DNA of 64,000 nucleotides from Candidatus Woesearchaeota archaeon (GCA_016192905.1 JACPTG010000003.1:62001-126000), one strand, 5' to 3'; numbered from the stretch's first letter, positions 15,835-23,803 are shown. Numbers and translations are program-made. Notes: generated from the sequence alone by a model not told the origin.

Positions 15835-16413
15835 ATGGGAACAGGTTCAAACAGGGTTTGGCTTGCAGTGGTTGTCGGCTTCCTGATGGTGACAAGCGTG
15901 ATAGGCCTTGCCTTCGTCAATTACGGCGGGTCAGGCGATTCCCTGAGCTATGGGAAATACTCTTTTAAGAGGCAGCAGGACGGCTCCCTTGTGGCTAAAA
16001 TCAATGGCAGGGAAGTGTCCTTCACCTTCTTCCCGGCTGAAGTTGAGGAACTGCCGCTTGACCGGTCGATTCTGCAAAGGCTGAACAGCACACGCATGAT
16101 ATACACTACATCAGACTATGGAAGCATCCATTCGCAGGTCATTGCTTTAGTTCAGTTTGACCTCGGGCTGGCCATGAATGACCACTTTGGGATTTATGTG
16201 GTGAGGGGGTTCACTGAGAACCTTACACGCCTTCCGGTTATCACCTGCGGAAACGCAACGGCTCATATACCTGTTGTGCTGTTCCAGGAGGGAAACTCAA
16301 CAGGGTTCAGGGAGGAGGGCGATTGCATTGTGGCAGAGGCAGGCAGCTTCGATGAGTTTGTTAGGCTCCGCGACAGGCTTCTTTACGGCTTGCTTGGTGT
16401 GGTAAATGGATGA
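15835..16413 (+). CDS. anchored extracytoplasmic protein, paralog 1
   Basis: 192 residues: a signal anchor at about 8-30 (VWLAVVVGFLMVTSVIGLAFV), then an outside domain with NxT/S sites and two cysteines (ITCGNAT, EGDCIVAEAGS). It appears distantly related to the next gene: both have an anchor, a YxxFxF start, a late cysteine followed by a GS...E helix, and a conserved end. They overlap by 8 nt. The family is unknown to me. Confidence 0.65.
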   Translation: MGTGSNRVWLAVVVGFLMVTSVIGLAFVNYGGSGDSLSYGKYSFKRQQDGSLVAKINGREVSFTFFPAEVEELPLDRSILQRLNSTRMIYTTSDYGSIHSQVIALVQFDLGLAMNDHFGIYVVRGFTENLTRLPVITCGNATAHIPVVLFQEGNSTGFREEGDCIVAEAGSFDEFVRLRDRLLYGLLGVVNG

Positions 16414-17086
16414 GCGGCAGGAATCAATTGAGGGTGACAAGGGGGAAGTGGCCAGCAAGCAGGCTGAGCCGCCGGCTTCCCCGCAGCCGCCTGAAGAAGA
16501 GCATAGCAACAGGTATTTCATCATAGCAGTTGCTGTCCTGGTTGCGGCAGCCGCGCTTGTCTTTGTCTTCCGCTTTGTCAGCCAGCCAGCCCAGAACGCG
16601 ATTAGGTACAATGGATTCGTGTTCGAATACGGTGGCGGCTTGTGGAATACGCAGTGGCAGCAGGAAGGCCAGCTGTACAACCTCAGGCTGCATTACCATC
16701 CAGGCCAGGTTGACAACATCTCCATATCAGGGGATGAGGATTGGAATGCGTCAGGAAAGTTGTACATCACCTTTGACCCGGAGGGGAAGAATCTTAGCTA
16801 TGTTGCCCTCTCAGCTGCGGAGCTTTCACTCAGCCTCTATAACGCGCTGGGGGTTGAGCCCGTGGCTGCATGCACCGCAAATGTTACAGACGCCTGCTTT
16901 TCAAGGCCGATAGTCGGCTGCGAGAATCCGCCGGATGGAAGCTCGGTGATATACCTCAAGGACTCAGGCGAGGCCTGGATAATTCTTGACAGGCAGTGTG
17001 CCATCATCCAGGGGACAGGGTCTGAGCTTGTCAGGGCTTCGGAACGCGCAATCTACCAGTGGTATGGCATAATCAGGAAATCCTAG
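16406..17086 (+). CDS. anchored extracytoplasmic protein, paralog 2
   Basis: 226 residues. A Pro/Glu/Gln-rich cytoplasmic N-tail (1-37) is followed by a transmembrane helix (~40-63) and an outside domain with cysteines (ACTANVTDAC, GCENPPDG, RQCAIIQGTGSE). The domain resembles paralog 1 in motif order. The stop overlaps the stop of the convergent CARF-like gene. Function unknown. Confidence 0.65.
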   Translation: MDERQESIEGDKGEVASKQAEPPASPQPPEEEHSNRYFIIAVAVLVAAAALVFVFRFVSQPAQNAIRYNGFVFEYGGGLWNTQWQQEGQLYNLRLHYHPGQVDNISISGDEDWNASGKLYITFDPEGKNLSYVALSAAELSLSLYNALGVEPVAACTANVTDACFSRPIVGCENPPDGSSVIYLKDSGEAWIILDRQCAIIQGTGSELVRASERAIYQWYGIIRKS

Positions 17087-17439
17087 ACCTCCTTTACGCC
17101 GTCCAGCGTATATGCAACCAGCCTTATCCCGAGGCCGAGCTTGAGGAGCGCTGACAGCAGCGCCATATGCTCCTTGCCAGTGCCCAATGCCATGTTAACA
17201 GCAACGTCAGTGTCAGCTATCTTTCCATCCAGGGCCTTGCGAACCTCGTCAACAAGAATTATTAATGGCTGCTTGCTGTCAACTGTTATGAAGTGCACCT
17301 GGCGCTGGCTCGCAAACCTGGACTTCCCCTCTTCGCTGCAAACCAGGAAAACCTGCTCCCAACTGGCTCCTAGGATAAGCTTTTGCACATACTCCCAGGC
17401 AGGGCCTTCATGGCCGATGCACGCAATCAGGCTTGTCAT
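17083..17439 (-). CDS. stand-alone CARF-like Rossmann domain protein
   Basis: 118 residues. MTSLIACIGHEGPAWEYVQKL, VFLVCSEEGKSRF, then VAVNMALGTGKEHMALLSAL match the strand-helix pattern and the late glycine-rich helix of CARF-type ligand-binding domains. There is no C-terminal HTH or nuclease. CARF domains bind cyclic oligonucleotides or nucleotide-derived signals, but no CRISPR array or cas gene is in this window. A second CARF-like gene, with an HTH, lies at 28690. The fold assignment is by pattern only. Confidence 0.5.
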   Translation of the reverse strand: MTSLIACIGHEGPAWEYVQKLILGASWEQVFLVCSEEGKSRFASQRQVHFITVDSKQPLIILVDEVRKALDGKIADTDVAVNMALGTGKEHMALLSALLKLGLGIRLVAYTLDGVKEV

Positions 17440-17530
17440 GCTAAACCACTCGGCTTTGAATAAAAGGCCGCCTATTTAATGTTTTTTGAAAGAAAAAGCA
17501 TTTAAAGCCAGTTCAGAACCAAAAAACAGG

Positions 17531-17546
17531 ATGCCGGGATCGCATA
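17531..17546 (+). repeat. duplicate of the tRNA-Ser 5' end
   Basis: ATGCCGGGATCGCATA is repeated exactly at 17612-17627, where it forms the first 14 nt of tRNA-Ser plus two flanking bases. The upstream copy lies about 25 nt after a CATTTAAAG TATA-like box (near 17498-17506), that is, where the tRNA start would be expected. Confidence 0.7.
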
Positions 17547-17613
17547 CACAAAATCTGCGGATTTTGGTCGCGCTCCCGAATAAACCCCGAAAAGAATATC
17601 AAAACAAAATCAT

Positions 17614-17696
17614 GCCGGGATCGCATAACCTGGTAGTGCGCCAGCCTTGAGAGCTGGTTCCCGAGAGGGTATCTGGGTTCAAATCCCAGTCCCGGC
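17614..17696 (+). tRNA. tRNA-Ser(TGA)
   Basis: 83 nt. The acceptor stem GCCGGGA pairs with TCCCGGC. The anticodon arm CCAGC-CTTGAGA-GCTGG presents TGA. There is a long class II variable arm (CCC-GAGA-GGG) and a T arm CTGGG-TTCAAAT-CCCAG. No intron is needed. The nearest good TATA box is about 110 nt upstream, before a duplicated 5' fragment. Confidence 0.93.
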
Positions 17697-17732
17697 GTAT
17701 AAATTTAAATACTCCCATTCTGCAGGGCATCC

Positions 17733-18161
17733 ATGCGCTACAAAAACCTTGCCCTGCTCCTGCTTCTGCTGCTTGGAGGCTCGCTTATATTCGGATTCTG
17801 GATAGAGGTGGAGTCAAGCAGGAACGAAGGCCTGGACAAGCCGGTGACCCTTTCGCCAGGCGGGAATTTCAAGGCCGCGGAGTTCCTTATTGAATTTGTT
17901 GGTGTTGTGGAGGACTCGCGGTGCCCCAAGAATGTAATGTGCGTGTGGGAAGGGCAGGCGGTAACGCAGATAAAGGTAATTGACGTTGAAGGCAGGACAT
18001 CAGTTGAGCAGAACCTCACCTTAAGGGCAGGGCATCCAGGCATGGCCAGCGCAACCGTGGGCCTGCTCAACATAACGTTGCTGTCCGTGGAGCCATACCC
18101 GGGCAGCGAAGTTGAAATCAAGGCTTCAGAATACAGGGCCACATTCAGGGCCTCAAAATAG
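17733..18161 (+). CDS. secreted or anchored protein with DSRCPxNVMCVWxG motif
   Basis: 142 residues. A signal/anchor helix (~6-24) precedes a beta-rich domain with EDSRCPKNVMCVWEGQA, a motif in a family of short secreted proteins of unknown function in bacteria and archaea. The two cysteines probably form a disulfide. TTTAAATAC lies about 25-30 nt before the ATG. Role unknown. Confidence 0.65.
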   Translation: MRYKNLALLLLLLLGGSLIFGFWIEVESSRNEGLDKPVTLSPGGNFKAAEFLIEFVGVVEDSRCPKNVMCVWEGQAVTQIKVIDVEGRTSVEQNLTLRAGHPGMASATVGLLNITLLSVEPYPGSEVEIKASEYRATFRASK

Positions 18162-18200
18162 TTGGTGGTTAGTCGTTGGTGGCTGTTAGCCACAGCCAAA
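18162..18200 (+). repeat. intergenic GTTGGTGG repeats
   Basis: Directly after the stop, TAGTTGGTGGTTA is followed by another GTTGGTGG. A 13-nt match (TAGTTGGTGGTTA) recurs near 53392 after another stop. It looks like a small dispersed intergenic repeat. Confidence 0.35.
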
Positions 18201-18240
18201 AGCGCAAATTTTTTATCCAGGGGCAGGATCACGCCAGCCC

Positions 18241-18960
18241 ATGAAAGTGGGGCTTGCTGTGGTGATTCTGGTTCTCCTTGCACTCGCAGGATGCCAGCCG
18301 AAAGAAGGCAGCGACTGTCAGAACACGGCAGATGGCCCGGCAAGGAATAACTGCTATTATGAGTTCGCAGTCAACTCAACCTCCACTGAGAACTGTACAA
18401 AGATAACAAGCGGTGCATTGCGCAGCGGATGCCTCGCGAAGGTGGCAATCAACAATAACAGCTCAGAGGCATGCATCCAGGCGCAGGATCCAAAATCAGT
18501 GGGTTACTGCTATGCGCAGATAAGCATAAACATGAAGGACATGGGACTATGCCAGCAAACTCCTGATAATGCCTGGAGGCTGGCGTGCATAAAACAGGTG
18601 GCAATGGCCACTAATCAATCAGAATCCTGCAGGAGCCTGCCCAACGAGGACAGGGATGAGTGCTTCGGCGCCATCGCAGAGCAGACAAAAGAGTCGTCCA
18701 TGTGCGAAGAGGTGCTGAAAGGCGAGGCGAGAAAGGCCTGCCACTTTAAGGTCGCCATAGCCACACTTAATGAAAGCAAATGCCCGCTGACAGAATCTGC
18801 AACTTACGAGTCCATGTGCTACACGCAGATTGCCGCAAAGACAGGCAATTCAAGCATATGCCTGAAAATAAGATATGAGGAAATGCGGCAGGACTGCCTC
18901 GACCTGTTCAACAGTGAAAATCGGGATTCAGGGGCGCCAAAACCAGCGGTCTCAGCCTAA
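18241..18960 (+). CDS. lipoprotein with eight two-cysteine repeats
   Basis: 239 residues. The signal peptide ends in a lipobox (LALAGC, Cys18). The rest is about eight repeats of ~26 residues, each with a Cys at the start, a second Cys about 11-13 residues later, and an Ala-rich helix (for example CTKITSGALRSGC, CQQTPDNAWRLAC, CEEVLKGEARKAC). NxS/T sites are frequent. It is probably a disulfide-stapled alpha-solenoid on the cell surface. The window also encodes Lgt. Partners unknown. Confidence 0.72.
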   Translation: MKVGLAVVILVLLALAGCQPKEGSDCQNTADGPARNNCYYEFAVNSTSTENCTKITSGALRSGCLAKVAINNNSSEACIQAQDPKSVGYCYAQISINMKDMGLCQQTPDNAWRLACIKQVAMATNQSESCRSLPNEDRDECFGAIAEQTKESSMCEEVLKGEARKACHFKVAIATLNESKCPLTESATYESMCYTQIAAKTGNSSICLKIRYEEMRQDCLDLFNSENRDSGAPKPAVSA

Positions 18961-19004
18961 ATCATCCCGGCCTCCTTGCCACGAAGAGAATGGGCCCGCC
19001 CAGA

Positions 19005-19016
19005 CTTCCGCCATGA
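19005..19016 (-). other. tRNA-Val intron 3 (within the T loop)
   Basis: 12 nt after TTCGAA. Central helix TTCG/CGGA with one G-U; bulges AAT and AGT. Its helix uses bases next to intron 2, so intron 2 probably leaves first. Position about 59/60. Confidence 0.72.
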
Positions 19017-19022
19017 TTCGAA

Positions 19023-19044
19023 TACCCCAAACCATCAGGATTTT
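19023..19044 (-). other. tRNA-Val intron 2 (before the T loop)
   Basis: 22 nt between T-stem CCCAG and T-loop TTCGAAT. Central helix CCCC/GGGG; bulges AGA and TAT; cuts AG^A and TA^T. Non-canonical position 53/54. Confidence 0.8.
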
Positions 19045-19060
19045 CTGGGGACCTTCACCA

Positions 19061-19074
19061 TTCTGACCTTTTGT
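19061..19074 (-). other. tRNA-Val intron 1 (position 37/38)
   Basis: 14 nt in the anticodon loop. Central helix TTGA/TCAG; bulges CGA and AAT; cuts CG^A and AA^T. Canonical archaeal position. Confidence 0.82.
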
Positions 19075-19135
19075 CGTCAAGGTGACGTCATAGCCGCTAG
19101 ACTACGGGCCCGATAAGCTGTAAAGAAAGCAAACT

Positions 19136-19145
19136 GTATATAAAG
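19136..19145 (-). promoter_or_regulatory. TATA box of tRNA-Val
   Basis: CTTTATATAC on the minus strand, 25 nt from the tRNA 5' end. Confidence 0.6.
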
Positions 19146-19146
19146 T

Positions 19147-19175
19147 TTTTTGAAATAAAAAAATAGAAAAAAGCC
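19147..19175 (-). terminator. T-rich terminator of the gene at 19180
   Basis: On the minus strand, several T runs (CTTTTTTCTATTTTTTTATT) follow the stop of the 117-residue membrane protein, the usual archaeal intrinsic terminator form. Confidence 0.5.
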
Positions 19176-19179
19176 CGGC

Positions 19180-19533
19180 TTACTCATCTGCAGCCAGGGC
19201 GTATATTGCCTTAAGGGCCACGATTATCGTTGCTGGCACGACAAATGTCAAAATCGCGCCGAACACGCCGTTGATGTACGGGCCAATCGTAGGCACGTCT
19301 CCCATTATCTCTCCGCCCATCTTGGACACGAGAACCAGGGAAACACTGGCCAGAAGGAAAGCGGTGGTCTCCTTGCCTGTCACGTTCAGGAACCCTACAA
19401 TCATTCCAAGCGCAATCAGCAGGCCGGTCACTGTGGCGCTGTTGCTGCCCAGATCCACCAAACCAGCTATTACCGCTATAATGACACCCAGAATGAACGC
19501 CCAGCTTCCTACCTTGGCCAAAGCGTCTGTCAT
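19180..19533 (-). CDS. small polytopic membrane protein
   Basis: 117 residues with four predicted transmembrane helices (~10-30, 35-52, 57-75, 85-112). Glycine and alanine rich, no catalytic motif. GGGGGTGA is an SD just before ATG 19533, and a TATATATAA box lies about 60 nt upstream, so this transcript has a short leader. Function unknown. Confidence 0.65.
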   Translation of the reverse strand: MTDALAKVGSWAFILGVIIAVIAGLVDLGSNSATVTGLLIALGMIVGFLNVTGKETTAFLLASVSLVLVSKMGGEIMGDVPTIGPYINGVFGAILTFVVPATIIVALKAIYALAADE

Positions 19534-19701
19534 TCATTTCACCCCCGAAAGGTTCTTTTTTACTGATAAGATTTTGAAAACTATCAAGCCCGCTTATATA
19601 TAAAAGTTTCCTAAAAGGCCTGCTGCCAGCCTGCCCAAAAAACCGCAATCTTTAAATAGCGCACCCTACGCCACCCAAGCCGGGTTTGGGGGTATGGAAT
19701 T

Positions 19702-19776
19702 ATGATTGGAAAGCTATTCTATGGAATCCTCGCCGCAGGCCTAATGGCCTTGGCTATAGCAAGGGCAATATTTTGA
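19702..19776 (+). CDS. 24-residue single-helix membrane peptide
   Basis: ATG 19702 encodes one hydrophobic helix (MIGKLFYGILAAGLMALAIA) and stops at 19776, one base before the convergent gene's stop. A TTTAAATAG box (about 19651) and a GGTTTGGGGGT purine tract precede it. It fills an otherwise empty gap; low but real support. Confidence 0.35.
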   Translation: MIGKLFYGILAAGLMALAIARAIF

Positions 19777-19992
19777 TTATTCCCTAATCCTGTAATCAGC
19801 CTCAAGAATGCGCTCCTGCCTTGGCTTCTTTGGCCTCCTGAAAAGCCTGAACAGCAGCCAGGGCAGGCTAAGAACAAGGACGATGAGCAGAAGCACAGCT
19901 GCAACCGCCAAAAAGGGGATAAGAAGCGCCAGGACAACTATCACTGCGAGCAAAGCAGCCAAAACCCCGAATATGCCCCTGAGGACTATCAT
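19777..19992 (-). CDS. small two-helix membrane protein
   Basis: 71 residues: two hydrophobic segments (about 5-26 and 30-50), then a basic tail (RLFRRPKKPRQER). Overlaps the upstream HTH gene by ATGA, so probably regulated with it. No family recognised. Confidence 0.6.
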   Translation of the reverse strand: MIVLRGIFGVLAALLAVIVVLALLIPFLAVAAVLLLIVLVLSLPWLLFRLFRRPKKPRQERILEADYRIRE

Positions 19993-20183
19993 CTCTTGTA
20001 CTTGTAAAGGTACTGGTTAGCCCTTCCGGCAGGCTTGAACAGGACTTGCTTGGACTTCCTGAGCTTTGACAGGTTGTTAATCACTGAGCCTGTGGAAACG
20101 CCGAGCTTGCCAGCAATCTCCTTGGAAGTGAACCATTTGGCGTTGTATTTTTTGAGAAAATCACTGACTTCCTGCTGTCCCAT
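19989..20183 (-). CDS. small winged-helix DNA-binding protein
   Basis: 64 residues from ATG 20183 (MGQQEVSDFLKKYNAKWFTSKE). The recognition-helix region is FTSKEIAGKLGVSTGSVINNLSKLRK, followed by a wing (VLFKPAGRANQYLYKYK). It resembles archaeal minimal MarR/ArsR-like regulators. TATATAATATAAAA lies about 25 nt upstream. Likely autoregulates the two-gene unit with the membrane protein. Confidence 0.7.
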   Translation of the reverse strand: MGQQEVSDFLKKYNAKWFTSKEIAGKLGVSTGSVINNLSKLRKSKQVLFKPAGRANQYLYKYKR

Positions 20184-20318
20184 GTTCAACCATCCTTTTA
20201 TATTATATAAAAAGGAAGTGCGGCTAGCTTAATAAGCCTTTTGGTTGCCTGGGCTTTTTTATGCCTGCGGAGGGACACCAGGCGAATTTTTGGCAATATC
20301 CTGGCTCAAACAGAAGCC

Positions 20319-22214
20319 CTAGACAATCCGCCTTGAACTAATCTCCTCAGCCAGCCTTGCTGCAAACTCATCCCCTCCAACAGCCCCTATCACCTTGTTG
20401 TCCCTTGTCCTGACAGTAACAGTATTGTCCTTAACCTCGCGCTCGCCGACAACAAGAATGTAATTAACATAGTCCATCTGGGCTTCCCTCACCTTGTAGT
20501 TTATGGACTCTGCACGGGTATCCACAGAGGCTCGTATTCCCCTGGCAGCGTACTCCTTGCAAACCTTCTCAGCATAATCATTAAACCTGTCAGCAACAGT
20601 CAGAATCCTCACCTGCTCAGGGCTGAGCCAAAGCGGGAATTTGCCTGCGAAGTGCTCTGTCAGCACGCCGAGGAAACGCTCAAACGTGCCAATTAATGCG
20701 CGGTGAATCATTACAGGGGCGTGTTTTTTCCCATCCGCGCCTTCATACTCTGCACCCATGCGCTCAGGCATCTGGAAGTCAAGCTGGATGGTGCAAAGCT
20801 GCCAGTCCCTGCCCAGGCTGTCCCTCAAGTCAATGTCTATCTTCGGCCCGTAAAAAGCGCCCTCGCCGGGCTTAAGCTCAAACTCCAGGCCGTTCTTCCT
20901 GAGAGCGTCAGCAAGCGCGGCCTCAGCCTCCTGCCATCTCTCTGCAGCGCCCATTGCCTTATCCGGCTTTGTGCTGAGCTTAACCTTAAAGTCCAGCCTG
21001 AAAATCTCCACGTAAATATGCCTGAAGAAGTCAAGCAGCCTCGAAATCTCATCCTGCACCTGCGAGTCAGCCAGAAAAATATGGGCGTCATCCTGGGAAA
21101 ATTTCCTGACGCGTGTCATGCCGCCTAAAACTCCCTTAAGCTCATTCCTGTGAAGGTAGCAGAAGTCCGCAATCCTTAGCGGAAGCTCCCGATAGCTTCG
21201 GGTTCTGGACTTGAAGATAAGAATGTGGCTGGGGCAGTTCATAGGCTTAAGCGAGAAATCCTCATTATCAACATGGAGCAGGAACATGTTCTCCCTGTAA
21301 TGCTGCCAATGGCCTGAAAGCTCCCAAAGAGCCTTGTTGAAAAGCTGCGGGGTAATAACCTCATTATAGCCGCGCCTTGCATACTCCTGCCTGAGAAAAG
21401 CCATCAGCTCATTATAGATGATTGTCCCTTTCGGCAGTATTATCGGGCTGCCTGGGCTCCACTCGTGGAACATGAAAAGCTCCAGTTTTTTCCCCAGCAC
21501 CCTGTGGTCGCGCTTCTCAGCCTCTGCCTGTATATGCAGGTAATTTTCCAGCATGCTTTTCTCAGGGAAGGAAACGCCATAAATCCTCTGGAGCTGCTGC
21601 CTTGACTGGTCGCCCTTCCAGTACGCTCCTGAAAGCTTCGTGAGCTTGAACGCCTTCACAAGGCCTGTCTCAGGCAGGTGAGGGCCGCGGCAGAGGTCAA
21701 TGAACTCGCCTTGTTTGTAGGCAGAAACCTCCTTATCCGTGGACTCCTTTATTACCTCAACTTTGTAAGGGTTATCCCTGAACAGCTCCAAGGCCTTATT
21801 GTGGTCCATTACCACACGCTCAACCTTAAGGTTAGCTGAAACAATCTTACCCATCTCCTGCTCAATTTTTTCCAGGTCATCCTCCTTAAGCGGAGGCATG
21901 TCTATGTCGTAAAAGAAACCATTCTCCCAGTTAGGGCCAATGGTCAGCTTTGCTGCAGGATAAAGCCTTGAGATTGCCTGCGCTAATATGTGGTCAGATG
22001 TGTGCCAGAAAACCTCCCTGCCCTCCTGCTCCTCATACCTTAGGAACTTAACAGAGCAGTCAGTATCAATGCCTGTTGACAAATCCTTCAGCCCATCATT
22101 TACCTTCACAGCCAGGGCACGCCTGAAGCCTATTTCCTTCGCCAGCTCTGCGCCTGAAATGCCCTTGCGGAAACTCTTTTTCCTGCCGTCAGGAAAAGTG
22201 ACTTCAATTGTCAT
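20319..22214 (-). CDS. thrS: threonyl-tRNA synthetase, bacterial-type domain layout
   Basis: About 631 residues. TGS domain (MTIEVTFPDGRKKSF), editing/SAD domain with HTSDH and DLCRGPH, class II core with motif 2 (YLHRNELKGVLGGMTRVRKFSQDDAH) and the MNCPSH cysteine for zinc, then an HGTP anticodon domain. The bacterial-type N2 editing domain is present instead of the archaeal D-Tyr-deacylase-like one. ATG 22214 is chosen over TTG 22226 because the family begins at MTIEV. A T/A-rich box lies about 30 nt upstream. Confidence 0.95.
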   Translation of the reverse strand: MTIEVTFPDGRKKSFRKGISGAELAKEIGFRRALAVKVNDGLKDLSTGIDTDCSVKFLRYEEQEGREVFWHTSDHILAQAISRLYPAAKLTIGPNWENGFFYDIDMPPLKEDDLEKIEQEMGKIVSANLKVERVVMDHNKALELFRDNPYKVEVIKESTDKEVSAYKQGEFIDLCRGPHLPETGLVKAFKLTKLSGAYWKGDQSRQQLQRIYGVSFPEKSMLENYLHIQAEAEKRDHRVLGKKLELFMFHEWSPGSPIILPKGTIIYNELMAFLRQEYARRGYNEVITPQLFNKALWELSGHWQHYRENMFLLHVDNEDFSLKPMNCPSHILIFKSRTRSYRELPLRIADFCYLHRNELKGVLGGMTRVRKFSQDDAHIFLADSQVQDEISRLLDFFRHIYVEIFRLDFKVKLSTKPDKAMGAAERWQEAEAALADALRKNGLEFELKPGEGAFYGPKIDIDLRDSLGRDWQLCTIQLDFQMPERMGAEYEGADGKKHAPVMIHRALIGTFERFLGVLTEHFAGKFPLWLSPEQVRILTVADRFNDYAEKVCKEYAARGIRASVDTRAESINYKVREAQMDYVNYILVVGEREVKDNTVTVRTRDNKVIGAVGGDEFAARLAEEISSRRIV

Positions 22215-22328
22215 ACCCGGGCTCAAACAGGCTGCGATTAAAAAATGTTTGCATATGGAATATAGGGTCGGAAATAGGGTCGGAAAAATTGCGGAATTTT
22301 GAAGAAACCTTAAAACAGGAGAATAACA

Positions 22329-22541
22329 TTATTGCTTGAGCCGCTGTGAACTCAAATACTTATCCACTGCTGCCCAGTCCCCCCTCTGGGCCTTATTCCA
22401 AATTGCTAAGGGAACCTTAAAAGAGGGACTGGTGGAGGGAAAAATCCTGTCAAGGTAATCGAAAAGTGCCTCTCCATTTATTTTTCGGCGTTCCATGGCA
22501 ACATTAAGGGCACGCTTCTTAATAAACCTTCCTAAACTCAC
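22329..22541 (-). CDS. hypothetical small protein
   Basis: 70 residues, basic N-terminus (MSLGRFIKKRALNVAMERRK), no family recognised. Overlaps the upstream HExxH gene by ATGA, so coupled to it. Confidence 0.5.
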   Translation of the reverse strand: MSLGRFIKKRALNVAMERRKINGEALFDYLDRIFPSTSPSFKVPLAIWNKAQRGDWAAVDKYLSSQRLKQ

Positions 22542-23740
22542 GCAGCAGCCCTGTATTCTGTTGCTGTATGCTCAGCCGCTGTGTGCTCAGAGGCCTGATA
22601 CGCTTCCTGGGCGCCCTCCGCAGCCTCCTGCGTTGAATGCTCGCTGATGGCTGGCGATTCTGCGGTGTGTTCTCTGGCCTTATGTGGAACAGCGTTGTGC
22701 TGGGCTGGCTCATGCGTCACTGGAGCATCAGCCATGAAAGGCCCTACGCCGATGGCCTCCCTGTAAAAGCCCTGCGCATGGGGAAGAAGGCTGCCGCCAT
22801 AAGGCCCCCTGCCATGCCACCTTCCTGCTGAAGTGAAATGCAGTTTATCAATCCCTTCCAGCAATCCGCCATAAATCTTCCTCGGCATTGCCCTTGAAAG
22901 CCCGCCGACGCCTGCGTGCCCGTAAGCAACTGCGTGCGCAATGGCAGCCACAGCTCGATACATCCTTGTAACCTCATCATCCGAACCGTCCTTCGCAAGG
23001 TCAGCGTACTTCTCATAAAGCCTCTCCCTTACTTCCTCCTCTGAGAGGTTGGGATTTTTCAGATGCTCAAGCTCGTGGCCGACTATGTAATACTTGAGCG
23101 TGCTTGGATCATCGCTTAGGCCAAGCTTCCGGTCCAGCTCTCTCATGAGCCTGATAAAGTTGAAGGGCCCGTAACCTCCGATTCCTATACGCCCCTTTGT
23201 TTCAAAAAGCCCGGCCTTGGTTGAGTACGCCACCAGCCCTTGGGGGTCATTGATGAGGGCGGCAAGCTCCTCAGGCCTCCTGTACATGCTGTCCTGAAAG
23301 ACAGACCCCCAAAGGTCAGCAGCCGCTGCGTATGCGACCTTGGGAATGAAGCCGCGCCTGTAAGCCTGCTTGTACTCCTCAAGGTTAGAGCCAGGCTCTC
23401 CTGCTGTGGACAGGTTCCTCAGGAGGTAATCAACTGTCTCAACAAAGTTGGGCTGGTAAAGCTGCTCATAAGCCTCAACCCAGCCTCCAAGAACAGTAAC
23501 ATTGTCCAGCAGCTTGCTGTTCCAGTAGTATTCAGAAAAGCTGACCATGTGATGGTCATAGTCACCCTGGTTTTGCGCTCTGGCCTTCCGCACAGCAGCG
23601 GGTGTAAGCCTCGTGGCAGAATCGTGCCAGATTAGTTCACTGGGCCTGCCATCCTCCTTTTCAATCCGGATGTGTTCAAGCTCCAGCAAATCAGCCGGCC
23701 AGCGCGATGCTTCTTGCCTGACCACTTCATCAAGTGACAT
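22538..23740 (-). CDS. unknown HExxH protein with His/Ala/Glu-rich tail
   Basis: 400 residues. YYIVGHELEHLKNP (~218-231) is an HExxH zinc-protease-like motif, with E/D-rich helices after it. Residues ~340-400 are low complexity, with EHT/AEHT-like repeats. No signal peptide. A TTTTTATAGG box about 25-30 nt upstream supports ATG 23740. Not a family I recognise; a gluzincin-type peptidase is possible. Confidence 0.6.
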   Translation of the reverse strand: MSLDEVVRQEASRWPADLLELEHIRIEKEDGRPSELIWHDSATRLTPAAVRKARAQNQGDYDHHMVSFSEYYWNSKLLDNVTVLGGWVEAYEQLYQPNFVETVDYLLRNLSTAGEPGSNLEEYKQAYRRGFIPKVAYAAAADLWGSVFQDSMYRRPEELAALINDPQGLVAYSTKAGLFETKGRIGIGGYGPFNFIRLMRELDRKLGLSDDPSTLKYYIVGHELEHLKNPNLSEEEVRERLYEKYADLAKDGSDDEVTRMYRAVAAIAHAVAYGHAGVGGLSRAMPRKIYGGLLEGIDKLHFTSAGRWHGRGPYGGSLLPHAQGFYREAIGVGPFMADAPVTHEPAQHNAVPHKAREHTAESPAISEHSTQEAAEGAQEAYQASEHTAAEHTATEYRAAA

Positions 23741-23803
23741 GGCTATATGAACAGAAATAAGCCTATAAAAAGCTTTTGCTTTTATGCCACTACGCAGTGG
23801 TTA

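Larger units (their letters stand above)
18991..19111 (-). tRNA. tRNA-Val(GAC) with three predicted introns
   Basis: The acceptor stem GGGCCCG pairs with CGGGCCC; the D arm is GTC...GAC; the anticodon stem TCACC/GGTGA presents GAC. Removing 14, 22 and 12 nt (19061-19074, 19023-19044, 19005-19016) leaves a regular 73-nt tRNA with T arm CCCAG-TTCGAAT-CTGGG and discriminator A. Each intron can be drawn with a 4-bp helix and two 3-nt bulges cut after the second base. A TATA box (CTTTATATAC, 19136-19145) lies 25 nt upstream. Confidence 0.88.
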
